Both the position numbers and the translations under genes were made by a program. Below, in pieces: positions 26,704 to 35,108 of a stretch of 64,000 nt of DNA. Below the pieces are notes generated by a model. The model saw only the letters and a list, made by a program, of their open reading frames with translations, searched no databases and was not told where the DNA came from. The stretch spans positions 59,511 through 123,510 of the forward strand of contig NZ_SMKW01000022.1 in the NCBI RefSeq assembly GCF_004348985.1, given 5' to 3'. How positions within the stretch are numbered: the first letter of the stretch is position 1; every line of letters begins with the position of its first letter. This DNA is from Saccharopolyspora elongata (GTDB lineage: Bacteria > Actinomycetota > Actinomycetes > Mycobacteriales > Pseudonocardiaceae).

Positions 26704-27108
26704 ATGGACACGATGAGCCTCGCGGCAGACGGGTTGGTCGGCTACGCCACCTCCGTGGCGGAGAATCTCGGCGTCGACGTCTTCGAGATCGACATCAACC
26801 TCGATGTCGATCTCGCGACCGTGATCATTCTCGTTGATTCCCAAGTACCGGTGTTCGAGGAGTTCCCGCTCCTGCTGACCTGGGATGAGGTGAGCGGATG
26901 GGCGCTGCGGATCGACACCGACGGCTGCGGCGGGACCGCGACGCTGGAGTTCTTGGGCGAGGACATCCTGCCGGAATCCGCGTCGGTGCGGGAGTTCCTT
27001 TGGGACGCTGTCCGCGGGAACAGCCCCGGCGTGCTCGCCTCGCCCGCGTTCCGGCTGCCGAACGCGTGTGACGACATGGAGCAACGGCTCGCACGGTTCT
27101 GCAACTGA
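26704..27108 (+). CDS. DUF6292-like protein
   Basis: A 134-residue acidic protein starting at an ATG with GGGAGG 7 bp upstream. The pattern (GLVGYATSVAENLGV, then FEEFPLLLTWDEVSGWAL, then a short C-terminal helix region) resembles DUF6292 family proteins of actinomycetes. Function unknown. Cytoplasmic by appearance. It precedes the SigF-boxed gene at 27220 but is probably transcribed separately. Confidence 0.65.
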   Translation: MDTMSLAADGLVGYATSVAENLGVDVFEIDINLDVDLATVIILVDSQVPVFEEFPLLLTWDEVSGWALRIDTDGCGGTATLEFLGEDILPESASVREFLWDAVRGNSPGVLASPAFRLPNACDDMEQRLARFCN

Positions 27109-27155
27109 CGACGGCGGCGGCCGGAATCCAATGTGGCCTGTTGAGGTGCCCGGAA

Positions 27156-27181
27156 GGTGTTCTTCGTGTCGTCTGCGGGTA
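27156..27181 (+). promoter_or_regulatory. SigB/SigF-type promoter box
   Basis: GGTGT (27156-27160), 16 bases, GGGTA (27177-27181), about 38 bp before the ATG of the next gene. The same GGTGT-N15/16-GGGTA form recurs upstream of csbD, the 40867 gene and the DUF2188 gene. Confidence 0.7.
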
Positions 27182-27219
27182 GTCGATGTGGGTGGAAACC
27201 CTGTGAGGGGGTGCGAACG

Positions 27220-27555
27220 ATGCCGCAGCAGGCCTGGAACAAGAAGCAAGAGCGGCAGTACGAGCACATCAAGGAACAGGCTCAGGAACGCGGGTCGAGT
27301 GCCGGACGTGCGAAGGAGATCGCTGCGCGGACCGTGAACAAGGACCGGGCGCAGCAGGGGCAGGCGCGGCAGCGGAGCGAGACGTCGACCCAGGACATGT
27401 CCCCGCAGCGGCGAGGTGGGAAGAGGTCGGGCAAGCGGGAGGGCCCCGGTGGCCGGACCAAGCAGCAGCTGTACGACGACGCCCGCCGCCAGAACATCAA
27501 GGGTCGCTCGAAGATGACCAAGGAACAGTTGGAGCGTGCTCTCAGCCGCAGCTGA
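27220..27555 (+). CDS. Plasmid-stabilisation-annotated small basic protein
   Basis: A 111-residue, very basic protein. The N-terminal WNKKQERQYEHIKEQ and AKEIAARTVNK segments and the C-terminal TKQQLYDDAR/KGRSKMTKEQLERAL (a SAP/Rho_N-like helix-extended-helix) match a family that actinomycete annotations call plasmid stabilization protein. That name has little experimental basis; DNA or RNA binding is likelier. A SigF-like box upstream suggests general-stress expression. Confidence 0.75.
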   Translation: MPQQAWNKKQERQYEHIKEQAQERGSSAGRAKEIAARTVNKDRAQQGQARQRSETSTQDMSPQRRGGKRSGKREGPGGRTKQQLYDDARRQNIKGRSKMTKEQLERALSRS

Positions 27556-27579
27556 CCCAGGAAGTGCCCTGGCGGTCGC

Positions 27580-28071
27580 CTAGGTCCAGAACCGGGACGG
27601 CGTCGGCCGCTTGACCGCATCGGGATCGGGCGCGAGCCGACCGGCCACCACGATGCCGTAGATGGCGTGGTCGAGCGCGATGATGAGACGGCCGAGCAGC
27701 CGTCGACGGGTCGGGCGCACGGCCAGCAACGGCGCGATGACGGCCTCGAACCCCAGCCAGATGATCAGGCCGTACGCCGGGCCGGACCAGGGGAGCGATC
27801 TGATCTTCCGCGGCAGGACGTGGTACCCGAGCCCGGCGAATGCGCCGAAGGACCAGTGCGCGGCCGCGGTGAGCGCGGTGCGGCTTTCCACGGGCAGTTG
27901 CTGGACGGGCTCCGGCGCGTGCTTGCCGACTATCGCTTCCGGAGGTGTTTCCTCGACGAGGCCGACGTTCCCGGTGAGGGTCCGGATGCCGGTCATCGCC
28001 ATGGCACCGACGAGTCCCCGCGCCCCGGCGCGGACCAGGTCTCGGGTCTTCGAGTGCTGGGAACGTGACAC
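27580..28071 (-). CDS. DUF6789/YagU-like small membrane protein
   Basis: A 163-residue protein starting with GTG at 28071. It has hydrophobic stretches near residues 16-28, 66-82, 92-112 and 126-145 and a short basic N-terminus. It resembles YagU/DUF1440-DUF6789 inner-membrane proteins, some linked to acid or stress resistance. A SigF-like box lies about 50 bp upstream (28120-28144). Function unproven. Confidence 0.65.
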   Translation of the reverse strand: MSRSQHSKTRDLVRAGARGLVGAMAMTGIRTLTGNVGLVEETPPEAIVGKHAPEPVQQLPVESRTALTAAAHWSFGAFAGLGYHVLPRKIRSLPWSGPAYGLIIWLGFEAVIAPLLAVRPTRRRLLGRLIIALDHAIYGIVVAGRLAPDPDAVKRPTPSRFWT

Positions 28072-28119
28072 CGGGCCACCTCACAAGATCTGTCCTGCCG
28101 GGCCGAACACCCACCGGCT

Positions 28120-28144
28120 TACCCACCGGAACGGACCTCAACCG
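28120..28144 (-). promoter_or_regulatory. SigB/SigF-type promoter box
   Basis: On the minus strand CGGTT (28144-28140), 15 bases, GGGTA (28124-28120), then about 48 bp to the GTG of the 28071 gene. The -10 is perfect, the -35 partial. Confidence 0.5.
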
Positions 28145-28160
28145 CACGTGGTCGTCGTGC

Positions 28161-29228
28161 TCAGGGGCGTTGACCGACACCCGTGGCGAGCTCGTGCAGG
28201 CGGCCTCCCGGGACGCGCGGCGCGAGAGGCGGGGTTTTGCCGCCTGCGGCTTCTCGCAAGCCGTGGAGGAATCCTTCGACGGCGTCCGTGGAGCTGTGCC
28301 GCGGGAACCAGCCGAGTTCGTCCCGGGCTCGCGACACATCCATGACGGGAAGCCGCAGGAAGGCGTCGAACAGGCCCGGCGACGCGGGGACGAGGTGCAG
28401 GTGCCAAGCGGCGGATAGGACGCTCTTGGCGATGCGGGACGGAACACCCACCGTCGGCTTGCCGAAGAGCTCGCCCAGCACACCCGTGTCGATCAGCGGA
28501 TCCGCGGCGATGTTGAACGCTCCGGCGCTGGTGGAAAGCGCGGCGAGCCGGTACGCCTCGCCGACATCGTCGCTGTGCACCGCTTGGAAACGCATGCCGC
28601 CCGGAGTCGGCAGGGCCGGCAGCAGGTCTGGCCTGACGAGCCGGTTGATCAGCATGGGCCCCAGGAAGAGCCGTCGTTGCTGGGATGCCGATTCCGGTTT
28701 GAAGCAGAACGCGGTCCGCATCCGGACGACCCGGATGTCCTGGTGCTGGAGTTCGAAGGCATCGAGGTACCGCTCCAGGTACGCCTTCTCCCTGCTGTAC
28801 GCCGCGGCGGGCCACCCGTGGGTCGGCCACGACTCGTCGATCGGCCGCGCGTCCGGCCCCGGGCTGTAGGCGGCGATCGAAGACCCGTGCACCAGGGCCG
28901 GGACACCGGCCGCCGCGACGGCGTCGAAGACCCGTATGCCGCCGAGCACGTTGTTGCGCCAGGTCGTGATCGGGTCGTGGGTCGGCTGGAACAACCAGGC
29001 GAGGTGGACCACCACGTCGGCCGAGGCGAAGCGCGCCACCAGATCGTCTTCGGTGACGTCCGTGCGTTCCCAGCGCACCTTCGAGCTGGTGACGGGTGGC
29101 TCTCGCCGTGACAGCGCGATGATGGTGCCGACCGCGGGATCCCTGTCGAGTGCGTCGACCACGCTGGTTCCGATGTTTCCGGTCGCCCCAACGACGACAA
29201 CGCGCTGGGGGCTCTCGGGCGCCTTCAT
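28161..29228 (-). CDS. NAD-dependent epimerase/dehydratase-type protein (extended SDR)
   Basis: A 355-residue extended SDR with GATGNIG at the N-terminus, VVHLAW, and YSREK as the Tyr-x-x-x-Lys catalytic pair (about residue 145). The active-site Ser is in VHGSSIAAY. Homologues act on sugar nucleotides or are atypical NAD(P)-binding proteins in stress clusters; substrate unknown. ATG 29228 has GGAGGA upstream. A SigF-like box (29314-29338) sits about 85 bp before the start. Confidence 0.85.
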   Translation of the reverse strand: MKAPESPQRVVVVGATGNIGTSVVDALDRDPAVGTIIALSRREPPVTSSKVRWERTDVTEDDLVARFASADVVVHLAWLFQPTHDPITTWRNNVLGGIRVFDAVAAAGVPALVHGSSIAAYSPGPDARPIDESWPTHGWPAAAYSREKAYLERYLDAFELQHQDIRVVRMRTAFCFKPESASQQRRLFLGPMLINRLVRPDLLPALPTPGGMRFQAVHSDDVGEAYRLAALSTSAGAFNIAADPLIDTGVLGELFGKPTVGVPSRIAKSVLSAAWHLHLVPASPGLFDAFLRLPVMDVSRARDELGWFPRHSSTDAVEGFLHGLREAAGGKTPPLAPRVPGGRLHELATGVGQRP

Positions 29229-29313
29229 CGTTGGTCTCCTCCTTGGCCCGGTGCTGCTCCCGTCGTATTCACGGCTTCCCCTCATGGGAAGCGGAAGTGA
29301 CGACAACTCCGGC

Positions 29314-29338
29314 TACCCGGCGAAATTCTCGGGTAACC
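29314..29338 (-). promoter_or_regulatory. SigB/SigF-type promoter box
   Basis: On the minus strand GGTTA (29338-29334), 15 bases, GGGTA (29318-29314), upstream of the epimerase-like gene. One difference from GGTTT-N15-GGGTA. Confidence 0.6.
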
Positions 29339-29435
29339 GCTGAGCTCGTGTGGCCGAGGAACCGGTCCTGTCGCCGTCCACGTCGTGAACGCTCGACACC
29401 GGCTGTCGATAGCGCTACACCTCGACCAGGTTCGC

Positions 29436-29834
29436 TCAAGCGAGCTCGTCATCTGCGTGACCGAGTTCCACGGCCGCCGAGTAGAAGGCGTCCAAGCCCA
29501 TGAGCAGGGCATTTCGGCTCCGCGCGCTCATCTGCTGAAGTACTGCCGCGAGGTCCGCTTTTCGAGCACGCCGGAAGCGCTGCACGAAACGCCGTCCGTC
29601 AGGGGAGAGCTGCAGGACGATCTCACGACGGTCGATGGCGCTGCTTCGACGTACGAGCAGACCGGCTGTCTGAAGGCGATCGCACAAGCGACTGGTGACA
29701 GAGGGGATTGAGCCGAGCTCGTCGGAGAGCCCGGCGAGATTGATCGAAGGGTGACGATCCACCACGATCAGGGCGCGCAGTTGCAATGCCGAAACCTCCG
29801 GCCGGACGCGTTCCGCACTGCGTGCCCAGACCAC
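29436..29834 (-). CDS. MarR-family regulator, start uncertain
   Basis: Winged-helix MarR protein: the recognition helix is in SVTSRLCDRLQTAGLL and the wing in SSAIDRREIVLQLSPDG. From the first usual start (GTG 29834) it is 132 residues, short for the family and lacking most of the first helix. The frame stays open upstream and encodes a plausible helix (DLLDEIETAARALVVVWA) but has no ATG, GTG or TTG. A CTG at 29906, 8 bp after AAGGGA, would give 156 residues, the usual length. A perfect palindrome at 29933-29947 is the likely autoregulatory operator. Confidence 0.75.
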   Translation of the reverse strand: MVWARSAERVRPEVSALQLRALIVVDRHPSINLAGLSDELGSIPSVTSRLCDRLQTAGLLVRRSSAIDRREIVLQLSPDGRRFVQRFRRARKADLAAVLQQMSARSRNALLMGLDAFYSAAVELGHADDELA

Positions 29835-29932
29835 GACGAGCGCCCGGGCTGCAGTCTCGATCTCGTCGAGGAGATCGGCTGGTGGTAGATCAGGCTGACG
29901 TACCAGGGTCGTTTCCCTTGCTTCAGCACACG

Positions 29933-29947
29933 ATCACCTCAGGTGAT
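29933..29947. promoter_or_regulatory. MarR-type operator
   Basis: ATCACCT-C-AGGTGAT, a perfect 15-bp palindrome just upstream of the marR coding frame. Its size and symmetry suit a MarR dimer. Confidence 0.6.
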
Positions 29948-30371
29948 GCATCCATTGTCTCACGCGAAGGGCTGGGAGAATCCCGTGCAATGACAAGGTG
30001 AAGCGTTCGCCGAGGTTGCAGAGAAGCAACGAGATCCGCAGCGGAGCTTGAGCAACGCCCTGCGCGAACGTTGAACCGACGGCATGGGCACGCCTACGGC
30101 CGGGGCGTTGTGAACGGCTGGATGTTCAGGACGCCTCTGCTCGCCGGCAGATTCGTTGCTGGTGAGCAAGGTGTTCGGCTTCGTTGTCCGACTGCACCAA
30201 TTGCGCTGGAGTGACCTGCACGCGTGGAGAAGCGGGGGCGACTGAGGGACACGAGACCACATGCCCTGTGACACACTCGAAGCATCGTGTTGAAGCGTCC
30301 CGAATCCGATTTCGATGTCAGGCCACGCCCTGGCCGAACACGATCGGCAGGATGATCGGAAAGAGGTTCCC
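29948..30371. other. Gap without a supported gene
   Basis: Open frames here are Ser/Arg/Cys-rich antisense-type frames without ribosome sites. I see no SigF-like box. It must contain the promoter of the first Asp23-family gene. Base composition starts to fall here, marking the left side of the gas-vesicle region. Confidence 0.45.
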
Positions 30372-30872
30372 ATGGCTCAGACCAGTGGCGCCCACGCCGG
30401 TTCGGAGGCCAAGAACGAGAGCAGGGGCGTGCCGCAGACCCGGGCCGGCGGCGAAAGCCCCGCCAGGCTCGCGAACGACACATCGCAGGGCAGGACCAGC
30501 ATCGCGGCGCTGGTCGTGCAGAAGATCGCAGGGATCGCCGCCAGGGAGATCGCGGGTGTGCATGCCATGGGTGGCGGGGTGTCCCGCGCGTTCGGTGCGA
30601 TCAAGGAACGGATTCCCGGAGCTGGAACCGGCACTTCGGCCGTCTCCGGGGTGCAGGTCGAGGTCGGTGAGAAGCAGGTCGCGGTCGATCTCGACATCGT
30701 CGTGGAATACGGATCATCCATCGTCGATCTGGCCCGCTCGGTGCGGCGCAACGTGATCAACGGCGTGGAGCGGATGACAGGTTTGGAGGTCATCGAGGTC
30801 AACATCTCGGTAAACGACATCCACCTGGAGGCGGAGGAATCAGCGGAGCCCGCCCCCTCGCGAGTCGAGTGA
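30372..30872 (+). CDS. Asp23/Gls24-family protein, copy 1
   Basis: A 166-residue protein. The first 45 residues are polar and disordered; then comes the Asp23 domain with the family pattern VVQKIAGIAAREIAGVHAM, VDLDIVVEYG and VRRNVINGVERMTGLEV. Family members (Asp23, AmaP partner, Gls24) attach to the membrane and respond to envelope or alkaline stress. ATG 30372 is preceded by AAGAGG. It is closely similar to the gene at 40975; the two copies bracket the gas-vesicle operon and its satellites. A hairpin at 31181 is its likely terminator. Confidence 0.88.
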   Translation: MAQTSGAHAGSEAKNESRGVPQTRAGGESPARLANDTSQGRTSIAALVVQKIAGIAAREIAGVHAMGGGVSRAFGAIKERIPGAGTGTSAVSGVQVEVGEKQVAVDLDIVVEYGSSIVDLARSVRRNVINGVERMTGLEVIEVNISVNDIHLEAEESAEPAPSRVE

Positions 30873-31180
30873 CTCCTTGCGCACCTCGGTCTGGTTCGCT
30901 CATGGGAAAGCGCCGCCGGCCGCAGGACCGGTGAGCACGATCTTCTGATCCTGCTGGCCGTCTACTGGCTGGCGTTCCACAAGTCCCGCGGAATCAGGGG
31001 CTGACGCCGAAGGTGCTGGGTTGCGGAACAATCCCGTTGCCACAGGGCAAACGACCGAGCGACCGGACGACAGCATCGCACCGGGTTGCCGCGCGGACAT
31101 GGCATCAATCCGAGTGGGGCAACGGGGAGCTGTTCGATCATTCCTGGTCCTGAATGGACGATCGTCAGCCGGTCTTTCTC

Positions 31181-31214
31181 AATGGGCCGCCCGTGACCAG
31201 GTGGGCGGCCCATT
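31181..31214. terminator. Bidirectional hairpin terminator
   Basis: AATGGGCCGCCC pairs with GGGCGGCCCATT around a 10-base loop (perfect 12-bp stem), preceded by a CTTTCTC stretch. It lies in the 495-bp stretch 30873-31367, which holds no other feature I can support, between asp23 copy 1 and the convergent gene at 31368. Confidence 0.75.
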
Positions 31215-31367
31215 CCGCACCGCCACGCCAACCTGTTCTGAAATCATCTCTTGCTGAAGTTGCGCGTCGTTGTTCTGATGCTGGTGATCCTCGTGTGACT
31301 GTCGCGCTTCCTGCACTTTCGCGTTGGTATTGTACACGCTCGCGGTTGCCGGGACGGGCACGGGTTG

Positions 31368-31685
31368 TCAATGCTGCCGGCGAGCGTCGGGTTTCGGCAT
31401 GTCTGCACGTTCTGCGGTGACTACCAACCGCGGACGCTCCTCGGGCGGGACATCCTCCAGGCGGCCGTCAGAGAGGATCTTCGACGCTGCCGCAACGATG
31501 TCTGCGATCACGTGCAGGCCCCCACGGATGGCTGCTGCCGCGTTCGGGGTGCGGATCAATGCGCCAACGTCGACCAGGCTTCGGCTCACCCAGGGCGCGT
31601 TGATCTGGGCGACCACCACGATTTGAACGTTCTCGTGCTTGTGAGGCTGCTCTGGGACGTGCTCAGAGTCGTGCGTGCTTAACAT
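31368..31685 (-). CDS. Hypothetical protein
   Basis: A 105-residue frame starting at ATG 31685 with GGAGG 9 bp upstream. After a His/Glu-rich start it reads like a folded alpha/beta protein (NVQIVVVAQINAPWVSRSLVD, then GLHVIADIVAAASKIL). No family recognised. Frames on the opposite strand over the same stretch are Cys/Ser/Arg-rich and look like shadows. Its convergent terminator with asp23 copy 1 supports it. Confidence 0.55.
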   Translation of the reverse strand: MLSTHDSEHVPEQPHKHENVQIVVVAQINAPWVSRSLVDVGALIRTPNAAAAIRGGLHVIADIVAAASKILSDGRLEDVPPEERPRLVVTAERADMPKPDARRQH

Positions 31686-31824
31686 GATCTGCCGCCTCCG
31701 AGGCCCTGGCGCTGCCGGATTGTGCGAGCGATTCCACCGTGGGCATACCCCTGGGGAAGCGACCATATCGGCGCGGCAGGAGAAACTTTCCGCATGCAGC
31801 GTTGGGCGCATACTGGTGGCGAGC

Positions 31825-31900
31825 GCGGTGTCCGTGCTGTGCCGGACACCGCGAGGCGCTAGTGATCAAGGATGATGCCCGAAGGGCATCGACATCCTTG
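31825..31900. promoter_or_regulatory. Two adjacent hairpins upstream of the 31919 gene
   Basis: First hairpin: GCGGTGTCC / GGACACCGC (31825-31852, 10-base loop). Second: a two-tier stem CAAGGAT-GATGCCC-gaa-GGGCATC-gac-ATCCTTG (31867-31900) that ends right at the GGAGGAG ribosome site. They could be a terminator/attenuator or a leader structure controlling translation of the next gene. Confidence 0.55.
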
Positions 31901-31918
31901 GAGGAGAGGTGCAGCGCC

Positions 31919-32446
31919 ATGACGTGGTTTCCTCGCCTGCTCGGCATCGGAACGGCCGCGGCCGGTGCAGTCGTCGTGCTGCGTCCGGAGGCCCTCGCGA
32001 GTGCCTGCGGGATGGGTGATTCGGACGGGAACGTCGCGCCGACCACCGCGGTCCTCTGCCGTGGCATCGGTGTACGAGACGTACTTTCCGGGTTGGCAAT
32101 GACCTTCGCGCCGAGTCCGGAAACGCTGCGGCTGGCCGTCGTGGCCCGTGCGACGGCCGACCTCGGTGACGCAGCGGTACTGGATCTTCTGCCCGGCGAT
32201 TCGCAGACGCGGAACATCGCGGCGACGTTGGCAGCCGGCCGCGGTGTGCTGTGCGCGCTGAGCGGCCTGACCATTCGTTCTGACGCAGCGGACGAAGAAG
32301 TCGTGAAGTCGGCAGACGACCAGCAGACCTACGGGTGGAGAAGAGGTCACCGCGAGGGGCGCGTGACCGACCGGAGGTCTCCCCTGCGGCGCTGGGTGAG
32401 GGAGATTGTCGAAGAGGAGCTTCGAGATGCGGACCTGGTCGACTGA
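31919..32446 (+). CDS. DUF4267-like membrane protein with charged tail
   Basis: A 175-residue protein; GGAGGAGAGG lies 10-18 bp upstream. Residues 1-125 resemble DUF4267-type small membrane proteins with four weak hydrophobic stretches (PRLLGIGTAAAGAVVVL at the start, GIGVRDVLSGLAM near 50). The last 50 residues are charged and end in RRWVREIVEEELRD. Function unknown; it precedes the gas-vesicle operon by about 280 bp and is probably a separate unit given the SigF-like box between them. Confidence 0.65.
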   Translation: MTWFPRLLGIGTAAAGAVVVLRPEALASACGMGDSDGNVAPTTAVLCRGIGVRDVLSGLAMTFAPSPETLRLAVVARATADLGDAAVLDLLPGDSQTRNIAATLAAGRGVLCALSGLTIRSDAADEEVVKSADDQQTYGWRRGHREGRVTDRRSPLRRWVREIVEEELRDADLVD

Positions 32447-32594
32447 CCTCTCTCGGTGTTCGCGCTCGAAGCTGTTCATGGAATTGGAAAGTCACGCTTC
32501 GCTTGCCGTGGAAACGATCTCGGATGCCTCGGCGTGGTCTCGATCTTGTTCTCGCGGGAAGCCCACTCGATCACGAAGTTGTCCCGTGGCAATG

Positions 32595-32619
32595 GGTTTG
32601 GGCGACTAGTAGGAGGGTA
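32595..32619 (+). promoter_or_regulatory. SigB/SigF-type promoter of the gas-vesicle operon
   Basis: GGTTT (32595-32599), 15 bases, GGGTA (32615-32619): a perfect match to the GGTTT-N15-17-GGGTA consensus I recall for mycobacterial SigF. It implies a leader of about 100 nt before gvpY at 32727. It is the best of the nine boxes in the window and the only good promoter candidate before the operon. Confidence 0.75.
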
Positions 32620-32726
32620 GCCACTCAAGACAATCGCCGTAGCGGCTCGGCAATATGTCAACACGGGGGGAGCCGTTCGGTTTTACGGGCGACCGGCCCG
32701 CCGGAGACGCCCGCAGGAGGTTGATC

Positions 32727-33494
32727 ATGAAATCCGGACCGCAGATCGCGCTCGCAGTTGCGATCGGTTACGTCCTCGGGCGCAGTCGGAAGATGAAGCT
32801 CGCGATCGCGACCGCCGGGGTGATGGCAGGGCGGCGCGTCGGGGTCAATCCCAAGGATCTCCTCGCGCAGGGGGGCAAACTGATCGCAGGATCCCCCGAG
32901 TTGAAGAAGTTGACGGGTGAGGCGCGTGAGCGCCTGATGGACGCGGCGAAATCCGCTGCGATCGCGGCGGCGACGAACAAGATCGACTCGATTGGCGACA
33001 ATCTGACCAAGCGGGCCGCCGGTTTGCGGGCTTCCAACGTCGGCGAACAGGCGGCTGGTCTTGGTGAGCAAGCGGCCGGACTCGGCAAGCGCGCGTCTGG
33101 CCTCGGCAAGCGGACCGCCGGGGAAACTCCCGAGGAAGACGTGGACGAGGGTGAGGCGGCAACCGAGGAGCAGGAGGAAGAGCGAGCTGCGGTGCCGTCA
33201 CCGCGAAGCACCGAGCATGCCCGCGGCCGGACGGAAGAACGTTCGGCATCGGCTCGCGCGAGCACGCGTCGCTCTGAGCCGAGTGGTCGGAAGGGTAGTT
33301 CCACGGCGCAGAAGGAACCCGAGTCACGGTCGAAGGCCACCGAGCGCGCCAGGTCGACGGCCAGCAGTGGGGCATCGGCCAAGGCTGCGGGCCGCTCGAG
33401 CGGCCGGGCAGGGAGCAAGACCGGCTCCGGAACGTCGACTCAGCACAAGTCGGGAACGAGTTCCAAGTCGTCCACCACTAAGAAGTCGTCTTGA
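32727..33494 (+). CDS. gvpY: GvpY-like gas-vesicle accessory protein
   Basis: A 255-residue protein with AGGAGG upstream. Residues 1-35 form a basic-hydrophobic helix (QIALAVAIGYVLGRSRKMKLA), 36-90 a helical core, and 95-135 a run of 7-residue repeats of the form (E/K)(Q/R)AAGLG. The rest (about 140-255) is a disordered Ser/Lys/Arg-rich, strongly basic tail like a histone H1 tail. The place before gvpZ matches Streptomyces gvp clusters, where the homologue is GvpY; its role in vesicle formation is not known. It begins the operon. Confidence 0.75.
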   Translation: MKSGPQIALAVAIGYVLGRSRKMKLAIATAGVMAGRRVGVNPKDLLAQGGKLIAGSPELKKLTGEARERLMDAAKSAAIAAATNKIDSIGDNLTKRAAGLRASNVGEQAAGLGEQAAGLGKRASGLGKRTAGETPEEDVDEGEAATEEQEEERAAVPSPRSTEHARGRTEERSASARASTRRSEPSGRKGSSTAQKEPESRSKATERARSTASSGASAKAAGRSSGRAGSKTGSGTSTQHKSGTSSKSSTTKKSS

Positions 33495-33514
33495 GCGTAG
33501 CTGAGGTGATGACC

Positions 33515-34684
33515 ATGGCGGAGCAGACCGATGGGCGTCGTTCCGGTTCTCGCGGGTTGTTGAGCGAGCTGCCGCTCGAACCGTTGAAAGCAGGATTTCA
33601 GGATTTGTTGACCGCAGCCGGGGAACGGGCGGCTGGTTTCGTCAGCGACAAGGTCGAGGACATGACCGAAAAGCTCGTGGAGTCGGCTGAAAGCGGTGGT
33701 GCCGGGTTGATGGCCGCAATGACGGGGGGTAAGGCGTTGGCTGAGGGAGGATCCCCGGTCAAGTCGGCGCTGAAGGCCGGCTTCTCCGGATTGAAGGAAA
33801 AGGCAAAAGAGAAGCTGGGCATGGGTGGAGGCAAAGGGGGGAAGAAGGGCAAGGCCAAGGTTGTCAACATCATCGAGCACAATGATGTGGGATTGCCGCT
33901 TCGCGTTGTGTACGACCAGTGGACCAGGTTTGAAGATTTTCCTGACATGACGAAGAAAGTTCTCAGCGTGGACCAGGAGTCCGACGAGAAGGTCAACTGG
34001 AAGGCGCAGATCTTCCTGTCGAAGCGAAGCTGGGAAGCCACTATCGTCGAACAGGTGCCCGACGACAGAATCATCTGGACTTCGACAGGCGCGAAGGGGA
34101 CCGTGGATGGATCGGTCACGTTCCACGAGCTCGCGCCGAACATGACGCGAATCCTGCTTGTCCTCGAATACTATCCGCAAGGATTCTTCGAGAAGACGGC
34201 GTACATGTGGCGTGCGCAAGGGCGCCGTGTGCGAGCGGACTTCAAGTACATCAAACGGCACATGATGACGCGGACGATCTTGGAACAGGACAAGATCGAA
34301 GGATGGCGCGGCGAGATCCGCGACAGGGAGGTCGTCAGGACTCACGAGGACGCCCTGCGCGAGGAGGAGGAAGGATACGGCCGCGAACCCGCCGAGGAAG
34401 AAGAGGAATACGAAGGCGAGCGCGCCGAGGTGGATGAGGAGCCCGAAGAAGAAGAGGGCGAAGAAGAAGGCTACGGCGACGAGGAAGACGAGGCCGAGCG
34501 AGACGAGGACTACGCCGAAGCGGATGAAGAGGCCGAATCCGAAGAGGACGAAGGATACGAGGACGAAGAGGAGTACGGAGACGAGGACCAGGAGTACCGG
34601 GAAGGTGACGAGGGCGACGAAGAAGATGAGGAGGAACGCGGAGGGCGTCGAAGTGAACGTGTGACATCCAGTCGGAGAAGGTGA
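33515..34684 (+). CDS. gvpZ: GvpZ-like SRPBCC-domain gas-vesicle protein
   Basis: A 389-residue protein; ATG 33515 has GAGGTG 6 bp upstream. Residues 1-105 are helical and amphipathic with a Gly/Lys linker ([12 protein letters not shown]). Residues about 116-262 form an SRPBCC/polyketide-cyclase fold ([39 protein letters not shown]), which usually makes a hydrophobic ligand cavity. From about 283 on the protein is almost only Glu, Asp, Tyr and Gly, an extreme acidic tail. The order gvpY-gvpZ and the SRPBCC core match the streptomycete clusters. Role in vesicles unproven. Confidence 0.82.
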   Translation: MAEQTDGRRSGSRGLLSELPLEPLKAGFQDLLTAAGERAAGFVSDKVEDMTEKLVESAESGGAGLMAAMTGGKALAEGGSPVKSALKAGFSGLKEKAKEKLGMGGGKGGKKGKAKVVNIIEHNDVGLPLRVVYDQWTRFEDFPDMTKKVLSVDQESDEKVNWKAQIFLSKRSWEATIVEQVPDDRIIWTSTGAKGTVDGSVTFHELAPNMTRILLVLEYYPQGFFEKTAYMWRAQGRRVRADFKYIKRHMMTRTILEQDKIEGWRGEIRDREVVRTHEDALREEEEGYGREPAEEEEEYEGERAEVDEEPEEEEGEEEGYGDEEDEAERDEDYAEADEEAESEEDEGYEDEEEYGDEDQEYREGDEGDEEDEEERGGRRSERVTSSRRR

Positions 34685-34688
34685 TCGC

Positions 34689-35108
34689 ATGACCGTCGCA
34701 AGCATGCAGGGCGGCGGCGGGTCCCCGGTACAGCGGGGAACTGGAGGGACTCTTGCAGACGTAGTCGAGCTCATCCTCGACAAGGGGCTGGTCATCGACG
34801 TGTTCGCGCGTGTCTCGCTCGTAGGGATCGAGATCCTCACGGTCGATGCGCGCGTCGTCGTGGCCAGTGTGGACACCTACCTGCGCTTCGCTGAAGCGAC
34901 CAACAGGCTGGACCTGGATCAGAAGGGCGGCAAGGACCTTCCAGAGCTCATGCAGGGCATGACGGAGAGCGGTGCGAAAGGTAAGACCAAGGGAATGATC
35001 GACGCGGCCAAGGACAAGTTCGACGAGTTCCGCGGTGCCGACGAGGGCGACAGGAGAGAGAAGCAACCCGTACGGCGCAGGGAATCACGCAGTCGGGAGC
35101 GTGAATGA
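34689..35108 (+). CDS. gvpA: Gas vesicle structural protein GvpA
   Basis: A 139-residue protein whose residues 22-70 carry the GvpA core: [44 protein letters not shown]. This helix-strand-strand-helix unit builds the gas-permeable shell ribs. Unlike the usual 70-80-residue GvpA, it has a 60-residue charged C-terminal extension, so a GvpJ-like minor role cannot be excluded, but its core is the most GvpA-like of the three in the operon. It follows gvpZ by four bases with GGAGAAGG upstream; its stop overlaps gvpF. Confidence 0.88.
   Translation: MTVASMQGGGGSPVQRGTGGTLADVVELILDKGLVIDVFARVSLVGIEILTVDARVVVASVDTYLRFAEATNRLDLDQKGGKDLPELMQGMTESGAKGKTKGMIDAAKDKFDEFRGADEGDRREKQPVRRRESRSRERE

Noticed and set aside
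29960..30373. Minus-strand frame of 137 codons before asp23 copy 1
   Set aside because: Cys/Ser/Arg-rich without motif or ribosome site; probably non-coding.
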